DNA of 64,000 nucleotides from Polaromonas sp. (GTDB lineage: Bacteria; Pseudomonadota; Gammaproteobacteria; Burkholderiales; Burkholderiaceae_C), in NCBI RefSeq assembly GCF_012927485.1, contig NZ_JABBPC010000024.1:1-64000 (forward strand), in the 5' to 3' direction. Shown piece by piece: positions 49,193-56,859 of the stretch. Under the pieces are notes generated by a model. That model was not told the origin of the DNA and made no database searches. It saw only the letters and a program-made list of their open reading frames with translations. The translations under genes and the position numbers were made by a program. Position 1 is the stretch's first letter, and each line of letters begins with the position of its first letter.

Positions 49193-49783
49193 TTAGGTGG
49201 GAAGAGTGCGCATGAAGTCAGCTGGCAGTGGCCGCAAACGCTCGCTTTTACGCGACTGCACGGTGCCGATGTTGACGAAGCACAGCGCATGTTCGCCGTC
49301 TGCCACGCCAAATAGGGCGCGCAGGCCGCTGGATTTAAGGGCCTTGCCGCTGGTCAGCGCTGAGCCATAGCCCAACGCGGTCGCCATGAGCAGCATATTT
49401 TGCACCGCGCAACCCGTCGAAACGATGCGTTCATACAGGTCGATCTCGGCATCACCTCGACGGCTGTCGACCACTACGAGCATGAGCAACGGGGAGCGGT
49501 GCGCTTTTTCGCGCGCCTGCGCCACTTGGTCGGGGGTGGCGGCAGCGTCGCGTTCAAGCAGTGCCGCACCAAAAACCTCCGCCAGCCGGGCACGTGCCTC
49601 CTGAGGAACCAGTACAAAGCGCCAGGGCAGAAGCTGGCCGTGGTCGGGCGCAGTGGCAGCCGCGCACAAAATCAATTCCAGCTCGTCGGCCGTGGGCCCG
49701 GGCGCTGCAAGGCGCTTCGGCAAAATGGTTTGCCGCGACTGCATCAACGCCGCAACCATGGGCGCCAGATCGTTGTCAGTCAT
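49193..49783 (-). CDS. Nitroreductase family FMN-binding protein
   Basis: From ATG 49783 the protein has 196 residues with the nitroreductase fold: the N-terminal LMQSRQTILPKR (Arg contacts FMN phosphate), AAATAPDHGQLLPWRFVLV, and GCAVQNMLLMATALGYGSAL. The short YdjA-like form lacks extra domains. It would reduce nitro compounds or act on a flavin substrate. The longer frame to 49888 overlaps nnrS and was rejected. It is probably in the operon with nnrS. Confidence 0.88.
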   Translation of the reverse strand: MTDNDLAPMVAALMQSRQTILPKRLAAPGPTADELELILCAAATAPDHGQLLPWRFVLVPQEARARLAEVFGAALLERDAAATPDQVAQAREKAHRSPLLMLVVVDSRRGDAEIDLYERIVSTGCAVQNMLLMATALGYGSALTSGKALKSSGLRALFGVADGEHALCFVNIGTVQSRKSERLRPLPADFMRTLPT

Positions 49784-49853
49784 CGGCGGATCCTGCGCGT
49801 CGCGGTCAAGGGAAAGACGAAGAAAGTCATCGCGGGCATCACGCTTGCTTGGG

Positions 49854-51176
49854 TCAGCCGCCACGTCCGTCGGCGCGCAGACGCCCATACCAGCCTGCCA
49901 GGCGCCCTGCCCAGACGGCCATCAGAGTGGTCCACAGCAAGGCCGCCAGCAGCAGCAGCCAGGCAGCAGCCCCGCTTTGCAACGCCGCTGTAAGACGAAG
50001 CAGCGTAGTCGCCTGCAATAGCCAGAACAACGACCAAATGAAATTGTCGGCCACCAGTGCCCGCCCACTGTGACCACAGGATACGCGCGTGACCATGGCG
50101 AACATCAGCGAAGCCAAACTTCCCATGGTCAGCGCATGCAAGGCACCCAGACTCAGCACCGGGGTTCCCTGTACCAAACCCAGCAACTGCGAGATGCCGC
50201 CCAGCACCAGTGCCAACCCGAACCAGAGAAAACCGATGTGCAACATGGCCAGCAGCCGGTTCTTGAGGCTTTGCATCAATCCCCAGACCAGCGCTAGCCA
50301 TACCAGCACACCCCCCGCCAACAGTTCAAAAACGCCGCGAGCGAGCGTCCACGCCGCGCCTGCTGCGCCTTGCAGTGGACCATTCAACTCCACCCAGACG
50401 GCGCCAACTTCTGCGGCCGCCGCGGCAAGCATCAGCCCGAGTGCCCAAAACGGGCGCCACACGGTGATCAGGGGCATGGCGCTGGAAGTAAAAAACGGGA
50501 TCATTCGATGCGCCACCGTAACGAACACAACCAGCACAAAACCCCAAAGACCGGTCAGCACACAGGCCCGGGCCACGGCTGGCGCGTCCAGCATCAAACT
50601 CAGCAACAGGCCACCAAGGCTCAAGCAGCCCACCACGCACGCCACGCCGATGGTCAGGGCATGCAGGCGGTCTTCGGCCTGGCTAAGCCTGATGAGCCGC
50701 CAAAACAGCACCGTTATCCAGGTCAAGCCGATCTCGCCCATAAAGAGCGCCGCAAGGGCCAGGGACAAGTAGAGGTGCGAACCGACCACCCACAGCAGCC
50801 ACCCGCTTGCCTGCAACAGTAACGGCATCACCAGCTGCCTGGCTTGAAGGGACGGCACACCGAGCCATTTAGGGCCGGCTGTGAACAGAAAGCCCGAAAA
50901 GAACAACGGGATGAAGCCAAACGTCATGACGGCGGCATGCACCAGCGAGGGCGAAAGCGCGTAGGGCAACGCCAACTCTCCGCTGACGCGGTCAAATTGC
51001 ACCAGCGCCCACCAAGCCCCGGAAGTCACCAGCACCACCAGCGCCAGAAAAAAACCCAGCCGATGCGGTGCGAGCAACAAAAAACGGACCCGCCAGCGAC
51101 GGTCTAAGTTCGCTCGATCCTCGGCGGAAGTCTTGCCTTTGGAGATTCGAAAATGAATCGCCGGCTGCAGTTTCAT
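49854..51176 (-). CDS. nnrS: NnrS family haem-copper membrane protein (NO response)
   Basis: The 440-residue integral membrane protein has about twelve hydrophobic segments and the NnrS features: LVHAAVMTFGFIPLFFSGFL, FTAGPKWLG, VAHRMIPFFTSS and LGALHALTMGSLASLMFAMV. Known NnrS proteins contain haem and copper and protect against nitric oxide stress. ATG 51176 lies 8 bp after the nrdJ stop. Being in an operon with class II RNR and nitronate monooxygenase fits a low-oxygen or NO setting. Confidence 0.92.
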   Translation of the reverse strand: MKLQPAIHFRISKGKTSAEDRANLDRRWRVRFLLLAPHRLGFFLALVVLVTSGAWWALVQFDRVSGELALPYALSPSLVHAAVMTFGFIPLFFSGFLFTAGPKWLGVPSLQARQLVMPLLLQASGWLLWVVGSHLYLSLALAALFMGEIGLTWITVLFWRLIRLSQAEDRLHALTIGVACVVGCLSLGGLLLSLMLDAPAVARACVLTGLWGFVLVVFVTVAHRMIPFFTSSAMPLITVWRPFWALGLMLAAAAAEVGAVWVELNGPLQGAAGAAWTLARGVFELLAGGVLVWLALVWGLMQSLKNRLLAMLHIGFLWFGLALVLGGISQLLGLVQGTPVLSLGALHALTMGSLASLMFAMVTRVSCGHSGRALVADNFIWSLFWLLQATTLLRLTAALQSGAAAWLLLLAALLWTTLMAVWAGRLAGWYGRLRADGRGG

Positions 51177-51184
51177 CCGCAGGT

Positions 51185-53608
51185 TCACAAGTGGCCACAT
51201 TGCGTGCAGTAGTCGCAGCCATCCTTGCGAATCACGGCATGGGCACCGCACTCGGTACATTTCTTGCCCGCCATGACAGGCGGCATGGCGGCGACCGGCG
51301 CATTTTCCTGATTCAGCGGCGGCGCATCCTGCTCCTGATGACCAGCGCGGCGCGCCAGTATGTTCTGAATGGCGAAAGCGATCGCCGCGACCTCGGAGTC
51401 ATGCCACATCGGCACCTGCCTGCCATCTGCTTTTTGGTGCGTTCCCAGGCGCACGGGGCCGCGGTCCCAGTCCACCTTGCGCATGTCGCTTAATGCGCGC
51501 TCCAAAAATCCTCCGCGTGCTGCCAGCGACAACAGCCGCATACTGGAGGTGATCCATTGCTGCGACTCGCCACTTTGGCCCACGGGCATGAAGAACTCGA
51601 TGGCACGGTCCAAGGTGGCCGCGCCCTCGGCGCCCGACACCGGCAGGAAGGACACCACGAGGTACAGCGTCTTGTGTCCTTCCTGGGTCCAGTAATCGAC
51701 CTTTTCCGCCACCGCCGAAAGTGCGCCTTTAGGCCGGCTCTCAATGACGGTGCGCATCGGGTCTGCAGCCGGTACGACTGACGGGGAAACCGCCTCAGCT
51801 TGGACCGGGCCTAGGTCCAACACGGATCCCAAAATGGCATTCGGCCGGTAGGTAGCCAGGCCCTTGAGCCGCGCGCGCCAGGCCTGCTGATAAAGACCAC
51901 TGAAGTCGTCATAAGGATAGTCGGCGGGCACGTTCACGGTCTTGGAGATCGCGGTATCCACAAAGGGCTGCACGGCTTCCATCATGGCGATGTGACTGGA
52001 CGCTGACATATCGAGTGCCGAGACGAAATAGTCGGGTAGCGCCTCCACGTCCCCTCCCAATTCGCGGTACAGGCGCCAGGCGTGATCCTCCACGGCATAC
52101 TCGGTCGTACTGCCGTCGGATTCACGTTTCTTGCGCCGGTACACCCACGAAAACGACGGTTCAATACCGTTGGACGCGTTGTCGGCAAACGCCAGGCTGA
52201 CGGTGCCCGTGGGCGCAATCGACAGCAGGTGGCTATTGCGGATGCCCTGCTCGCGGATGGCTTGCTGCAGTTCCAGTGGAAGGCGACTGGCAAAAGTGCC
52301 GGGCGCCAGATAGCCGTCGGCTTCGAACTTCGGAAAGGCGCCCTTTTCCTTCGCCAGCGTCACCGAAGCGGTGTAAGCCGCATCACGCATGCACACGGCA
52401 ATCCGTGTCGCCATTTCGCGGCCTTCGGGCGCGTCATAGCGCATGCAAAGCATGGCCAGCGCGTTGCCCATGCCGGTGAAACCCACGCCGATACGGCGCT
52501 TGGCGGCGGCCTCGGCCTGTTGTTGCGGCAGCGGCCAGAAGGTCACTTCCAGCACGTTGTCGAGTGCGCGCACCTGGGTCGCCACGGACTTCGCGAACGC
52601 CTCGAAGTCAAACGCCGCCACGCCATCAAAGCCGAACGGGTGCTGGACAAAGCGCGTCAGAATGATGGGGCCGAGGTCGCAGCAACCATAGGGCGGCAGT
52701 GGCTGCTCGCCACAAGGATTGGTTGCAGCGATGGACTCGCAATAGCGCAGGTTGTTGTCCTCGTTGATGTGGTCGAGAAACAGAATGCCGGGCTCTGCGA
52801 AGTCGTAGGCCGAACGCATGACGGTATCCCACAGTTCGCGCGCGGCCAAAGTCTGATAGACCCATAAGTCGTCGGCACGCTGGAAAGCCCCCTTCGCGAT
52901 CAGCGCGGCACCCGGTTTTGCGCGGTGCACCAACTCCCATGGAAGGTCGTCGTTGAGCGCTTGCATGAACGAGTCGGGCATACCCACCGACACATTGAAG
53001 TTGTTCCAGCGGCCCGGGGTGCGCTTGGCAGTGATGAACTCAAGCACGTCGGGGTGGTCAATGCGCAGGACGCCCATTTGTGCACCGCGTCGGGCGCCTG
53101 CGCTTTCCACTGTGGAGCAGGACTGGTCAAACACGTTGATGTAGCTGCACGGCCCGGACGCCATGGACGCCGTCGCCTTCACTTCGGCGCCGCGTGGACG
53201 AATGCGCGAGAAATCATAGCCCACGCCGCCGCCGCGCCGCATCGTTTCGGCCGCCTCGCGCAAGGCCTCGTAAATGCCGGGATAGCCGCCGTCATCCATG
53301 CCCTGAATGCAGTCGCCGACCGGTTGCACGAAGCAATTGATCAGGGTGGCCTGGATCAAGGTGCCCGCCGCACTCATGATGCGACCCGCGCCAATAGCGC
53401 CGGCGTGCAGGTTTTCCAGGAACAGCGCCTCGTACTTCGCCCGTTCTGCTTCGACCTCGACCGAAGCCAGTGCCCGCGCCACACGGCGGTACAGGTCTTC
53501 CACGCCACTTTCGCCGGGTTTAAGGTATTTTTCTTTCAGCACATCGTGGCTAATGGGCTGGGTGGCCGTCACGTCTTGCGGCCGTTTAAAGCTATCACGC
53601 TTCATCAT
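51185..53608 (-). CDS. nrdJ: Adenosylcobalamin-dependent (class II) ribonucleotide reductase NrdJ
   Basis: The enzyme makes deoxyribonucleotides with a B12-derived radical and needs no oxygen. From ATG 53608 it has 807 residues: GGGVGYDFSRIRPRGAEV, SCSTVESAGARRGAQMGVL, CESIAATNPCGEQPLPPYG (active-site Cys region), FTGMGNALAMLCMRYD, and APTGTVSLAFADNASNGIEP. A C-terminal Cys cluster (CTECGAHAVI, CDYCTQCGHL) is the usual zinc-ribbon-like tail. No intein is present. Its start overlaps the stop of the nitronate monooxygenase gene (ATGA). Confidence 0.95.
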   Translation of the reverse strand: MMKRDSFKRPQDVTATQPISHDVLKEKYLKPGESGVEDLYRRVARALASVEVEAERAKYEALFLENLHAGAIGAGRIMSAAGTLIQATLINCFVQPVGDCIQGMDDGGYPGIYEALREAAETMRRGGGVGYDFSRIRPRGAEVKATASMASGPCSYINVFDQSCSTVESAGARRGAQMGVLRIDHPDVLEFITAKRTPGRWNNFNVSVGMPDSFMQALNDDLPWELVHRAKPGAALIAKGAFQRADDLWVYQTLAARELWDTVMRSAYDFAEPGILFLDHINEDNNLRYCESIAATNPCGEQPLPPYGCCDLGPIILTRFVQHPFGFDGVAAFDFEAFAKSVATQVRALDNVLEVTFWPLPQQQAEAAAKRRIGVGFTGMGNALAMLCMRYDAPEGREMATRIAVCMRDAAYTASVTLAKEKGAFPKFEADGYLAPGTFASRLPLELQQAIREQGIRNSHLLSIAPTGTVSLAFADNASNGIEPSFSWVYRRKKRESDGSTTEYAVEDHAWRLYRELGGDVEALPDYFVSALDMSASSHIAMMEAVQPFVDTAISKTVNVPADYPYDDFSGLYQQAWRARLKGLATYRPNAILGSVLDLGPVQAEAVSPSVVPAADPMRTVIESRPKGALSAVAEKVDYWTQEGHKTLYLVVSFLPVSGAEGAATLDRAIEFFMPVGQSGESQQWITSSMRLLSLAARGGFLERALSDMRKVDWDRGPVRLGTHQKADGRQVPMWHDSEVAAIAFAIQNILARRAGHQEQDAPPLNQENAPVAAMPPVMAGKKCTECGAHAVIRKDGCDYCTQCGHL

Positions 53609-54870
53609 GCAGACTCCATTGATAGGGCTACCGGGCGAATGCCGCCTAGCAACCATTGCATTAATTCTTGCACCGTTCGAATTTGATCGCCAAATGGGAG
53701 ACGGCCGGCACCGCGGAAAAAGAGGCCTTTGCGCGTGTCGCCGTCAAAGGCATGGCCCAGCTGCTGATCGATGCAGAACTGGCCCATGCTGGCCTCGCCA
53801 TCACGCAAACCACAGTGCGCCAGGCAATCGAACGACATGTTGCACTTGGCTTTGACGTGCGCCACCGCTTTGAGCTTGGCCTCCAGGCGGAGATATTTAT
53901 CCAGCCAGGGCGTACGCACCGCGCGCGCGGGCAAGCCGGCTACGCTAACAAACTCCACGATGTCTTCCGGCTTTGCTTCGGCCAGCACCCGTTTGAATGA
54001 GGCGTCTGCATCGCACTCCTGCGTGACGGCAAAAGCCGTGCCCAATTGGACCGCCGAGGCACCCAGCGCCTGCAGCCGCAGGATGTCTTCCCGAGAGCTG
54101 ATACCGCCAGCGGCTATCAGTGGAATCTCACGCTCGATGCCCGCGCTTTTAAAAAACGCCAGCACCTGCGGGATGACGACCTCAAAGTCGAAGCGGGTGT
54201 CCTGCAGATCCGCCACTTTGGCGGCACCCAGGTGGCCTCCCGCCAGACGTGGATGCTCAATCACGATGGCATCAGGCAGGCGACCTCTTTTTTCCCACCT
54301 GCGGACGAGTAATTGCACGCCTCGGGCGTCAGACAAAATAGGAATCAGTGCCGTGCCGGGGTGCTCGCGCGCCAGCTCAGGCAGATCAAGCGGCAGGCCA
54401 GCGCCCACCACCAACGCATCGGCACCACTGACGAGTGCCTGGCGCACCAAGGCGCCGTAGGCGCTTAGTGCCTTCATCACGTTGACGGCAATCAGCCCCC
54501 GACCTTGCGCGAGTTTGCGGGCGCGGCGAATTTCCCGATCCAGCGCTTCGAGGTTGGCCGCGTCGATCAGTTGGGCGGCCTCTGGTTCTTTGTTTAAGTG
54601 GCCAGTTTGGGCCATCAGGTCCGGATGCAAACGCCGCAGGTCGACGGAAGAAACCGTGCCCATGCCCCCCGTACAGGCCACGGCACCCGCCAGACCGCCC
54701 GCAGACACACCCAAGCCCATCCCGCCCTGCACAACGGGAATCAGCTCCTTGCCACCGAGCTGCAAGGGCCGCAGGCCTGAATCGCGGGAAAGTGCCTGTA
54801 ATGTGGCGACTGCCGCTGCCGGGCCAACACCCGCCATCACGGCCGGGTCGGTCCGAAAAGATTTATCCAT
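53605..54870 (-). CDS. Nitronate monooxygenase / NAD(P)H-dependent flavin oxidoreductase family
   Basis: This 421-residue FMN TIM-barrel protein of the 2-nitropropane dioxygenase family oxidises nitronates. It has the early PVVQGGMGLGVSAGGLAGAV, VGAGLPLDLPEL, PLIAAGGISSREDILRL and GASAVQLGTAFAVTQECDA. A long C-terminal extension (about 325-420) carries four Cys in CNMSFDCLAHCGLRD. The role in this operon is unclear; detoxifying nitro compounds fits NnrS and the nitroreductase downstream. ATG 54870 heads the operon. Confidence 0.88.
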   Translation of the reverse strand: MDKSFRTDPAVMAGVGPAAAVATLQALSRDSGLRPLQLGGKELIPVVQGGMGLGVSAGGLAGAVACTGGMGTVSSVDLRRLHPDLMAQTGHLNKEPEAAQLIDAANLEALDREIRRARKLAQGRGLIAVNVMKALSAYGALVRQALVSGADALVVGAGLPLDLPELAREHPGTALIPILSDARGVQLLVRRWEKRGRLPDAIVIEHPRLAGGHLGAAKVADLQDTRFDFEVVIPQVLAFFKSAGIEREIPLIAAGGISSREDILRLQALGASAVQLGTAFAVTQECDADASFKRVLAEAKPEDIVEFVSVAGLPARAVRTPWLDKYLRLEAKLKAVAHVKAKCNMSFDCLAHCGLRDGEASMGQFCIDQQLGHAFDGDTRKGLFFRGAGRLPFGDQIRTVQELMQWLLGGIRPVALSMESA

Positions 54871-54936
54871 CGTTTTCCATGTAAGGTTGGTAAAAGTGCC
54901 ACGATTAGATGCTATCCAAGCGGGCGCAAAGTGTCC

Positions 54937-54950
54937 TTGTTGTGCATCAA
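54937..54950 (-). promoter_or_regulatory. Candidate FNR/NNR-type box before the nitronate monooxygenase-nrdJ-nnrS operon
   Basis: TTGTTGTGCATCAA has half-sites TTGTT and ATCAA (TTGAT on the other strand) separated by four bases, one mismatch from the TTGAT-N4-ATCAA consensus. It lies about 67 bp upstream of ATG 54870. A TAGCAT sequence on the minus strand at about 54914-54909 would put the box near -41.5 of a class II promoter. Confidence 0.5.
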
Positions 54951-54959
54951 GAATATAGA

Positions 54960-55344
54960 TTTTTTCGGCGTTGACAGCATAGTGTCGCCCATAAAATAGG
55001 GGCTTTCAGCCTTCGGCCTCGTGCCGGATTGCGGGATAGTCCATTGGCGGCCCTAGTGGTAACGCCCCCTGATCGGTGTTTGATCGGAGCGCGCCTCAGG
55101 ACTTGGCGAAGCGGGCAAAACCCCTCGCACGGAAGTTGCAATGGAAGGTAATGGACTTGAAGTGCTGTAAATGCAACCAGCTGCGGGTAACCCGAATGTA
55201 GACCCCAACCCCGCGCCCATTACCAGACCAATCTAAATTCCGTAAGTCTTGGGGCGAGGAATTAGCTGATGATACCGTCAAGATTTGTTACTGGCTTTAA
55301 ATCGCCAGTTAACGGGCGATTCAAAGCGACAAATTTGGCTGATG
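54960..55344. other. Intergenic stretch between the nrdJ operon and T6SS remnants
   Basis: About 385 bp hold no convincing gene. A 61-codon minus-strand frame (55281-55096) ends in a basic, aromatic-rich stretch (GVYIRVTRSWLHLQHFKSI) and might be the end of a lost gene, but it lacks a ribosome site. An imperfect inverted repeat (GTTACTGGC at 55287-55295, GCCAGTTAAC at 55304-55313) lies near the edge of the decayed T6SS copy. Confidence 0.4.
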
Positions 55345-55475
55345 GCGTGCACCTCCGTTTCCCGTTTCCAGGCGGTGTGGCTGATTTTTCGCTTCAGTAC
55401 CAAAAAATTTCTTGCGGTTGGCTTCACTCATCTTGCCATCGACCATTTGCTTTTAATGAGGTCGAGTAACCCCAT
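55345..55475 (-). pseudogene. Decayed 5' fragment of a second immunity-like gene
   Basis: From ATG 55475 the sequence copies the start of the gene at 56850: MGLLDLIKSKWS here against MGLLDIFKSKWS there, then a one-base loss gives an early stop. DNA similarity continues out of frame through the HTAWKRE region to about 55345 and then ends. The start lies 9 bp after the truncated effector copy, the same spacing as in the intact pair. Confidence 0.8.
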
Positions 55476-55484
55476 GGCGCGTTC

Positions 55485-55709
55485 CTATTTGCTGCGTTGT
55501 TGTCTCGCCGCTTTGATTTGAATCTCGGTCACCCCCAGGCGTTCGGTCACCGAGGCACCGGGAATCGCGGTCTCACCGTAGCCGATCTTGCCGTTAATGC
55601 CTTTCCAGCCGCTTTGCTTGACTTCAATCTCAACGCCATGGGACAGAGTGGCGGTTGGAGACATGGGCGATGCAACCATTGGCCATTTATTCAATGACCT
55701 CTTGCACAT
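55485..55709 (-). pseudogene. 3' fragment of a second effector-like gene
   Basis: Residues after about 20 copy the C-terminus of the 512-residue protein at 56860-58398: LSHGVEIEVKQSGWKGINGK, IPGASVTERLGVTEI, QQRSK. The copy lacks a stretch matching VTQTLQG near the end, and everything upstream of about base 55665 is unrelated. The first ~18 residues come from flanking DNA. It is most likely a silent relic of a tandem effector duplication, or an orphan tip that can recombine with the intact gene. Confidence 0.8.
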
Positions 55710-55779
55710 ATGTCCAGGAAACCAGCGACTGATTTCATAAACAAGTGCAGGCCTTCTGCCCTTGTTGCCCCGGCCTGCC

Positions 55780-56850
55780 TTATTCCACCCACACCCAAGT
55801 CACGTCCCGGCCATTGTGTTTCGGCATGCGCTCGCCTTGATGAAGTTCCAGCGTGCCCTGCAGATCGTCCATGACCGACCAACGGCCTTCTTTAGGACAA
55901 GGCTGGCCGGTAGCGGCAGAAAGCAAATCGTTCACTGGCGCGTCCTGTTGCACCTGGGCGCTGTTGGGCTCCGGTGGAAAATAGAGGTGTTCTTCAGCAG
56001 GAATTTCGCTGTCGAGGTAGCGGGTGTCTTCCCAGATGAGTTTCCAGGTGACGCGCTTGTTGTCGCCAGACAAATCCCGACCGAACGGTGCGGGCACGTC
56101 TTGCAGCAGGTAGTTCATGCAACCATCTTTGACTTGCGGCTCGTAGATGCCAAAGACGGGGGTGTTCTGGCCGGTCGGAATCAAGATTTCGCTGTCGGCT
56201 ACGGGGACTTCAGGTAGAGGGTCAGGGTACTGGATGTAAGACGCCAATTTATGCGGGGTAACAAAGAAAGCCGGATCAAATTCCTTGGGATACAGCTCAT
56301 TATTGAGAATGCACTCCATGCTTTCGCCCCAAAAATATGGGGCTGACGTGTCGGCCATCATCGGTTGCAGGACGCCCGCCGTATCGCGAGCTGCCAGAGA
56401 ATATTCCTTTATCGCCGCTGTCATTTCCTCAACGTACTTGCCGTCAGGAAAATGATCACCTTGCTGACCATGATTCACCAGTTCCGTGTACCAATGTCCT
56501 GAAATGGTCGAGGCATCGTCCATCAGCCCGCGCTCGTTGTACAGCCAGACCGAGCGGTCACCCTGCTTGAGCTGGGCCAGTGCTTTTTCATAGAGAACTT
56601 GGCATTTCAGGATTTCAGGATAGAGCTCCTCCCAATTCATATCCTCATATGAGTAGGGGCCAGCTTTTGCAATCGGCTCTTCTCGCACCTGTTTTTCAAA
56701 CACGCCAGCAAAGCTATCAAACGCATCGGCCTCTCGTTTCCAGGCGGTGTGGCTGGCTTTGCGCTTCAAGTACCAGAACAATTTCTTGCGGTCGCCTTCG
56801 GTCATCTTGCCCGCCGACCATTTGCTTTTAAAGATGTCGAGTAATCCCAT
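55780..56850 (-). CDS. Candidate T6SS immunity protein
   Basis: This 356-residue protein has no signal peptide and no membrane segment. It begins MGLLDIFKSKWSAGKMTEGD, has a helical N-terminal half (WYLKRKASHTAWKREADAFD ...) and a mixed C-terminal half with Trp/Pro-rich loops, ending GRDVTWVWVE. The layout reminds me of Imm71/Imm72-type immunity proteins in type VI loci, but I cannot confirm that. Position is the main evidence: it starts 9 bp after the candidate effector, and a broken copy of the same effector-end/immunity-start junction follows. A role in neutralising the effector is inference. Confidence 0.65.
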   Translation of the reverse strand: MGLLDIFKSKWSAGKMTEGDRKKLFWYLKRKASHTAWKREADAFDSFAGVFEKQVREEPIAKAGPYSYEDMNWEELYPEILKCQVLYEKALAQLKQGDRSVWLYNERGLMDDASTISGHWYTELVNHGQQGDHFPDGKYVEEMTAAIKEYSLAARDTAGVLQPMMADTSAPYFWGESMECILNNELYPKEFDPAFFVTPHKLASYIQYPDPLPEVPVADSEILIPTGQNTPVFGIYEPQVKDGCMNYLLQDVPAPFGRDLSGDNKRVTWKLIWEDTRYLDSEIPAEEHLYFPPEPNSAQVQQDAPVNDLLSAATGQPCPKEGRWSVMDDLQGTLELHQGERMPKHNGRDVTWVWVE

Positions 56851-56859
56851 GGCGTGTTC

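Noticed and set aside
54870-55100. Cobalamin riboswitch before the nrdJ operon
   Set aside because: I looked for a B12-box-like sequence because NrdJ uses adenosylcobalamin and found none.
55287-55313. Inverted repeat as an IS end or terminator
   Set aside because: One-base imperfect, no transposase, no T run and no target duplication seen.
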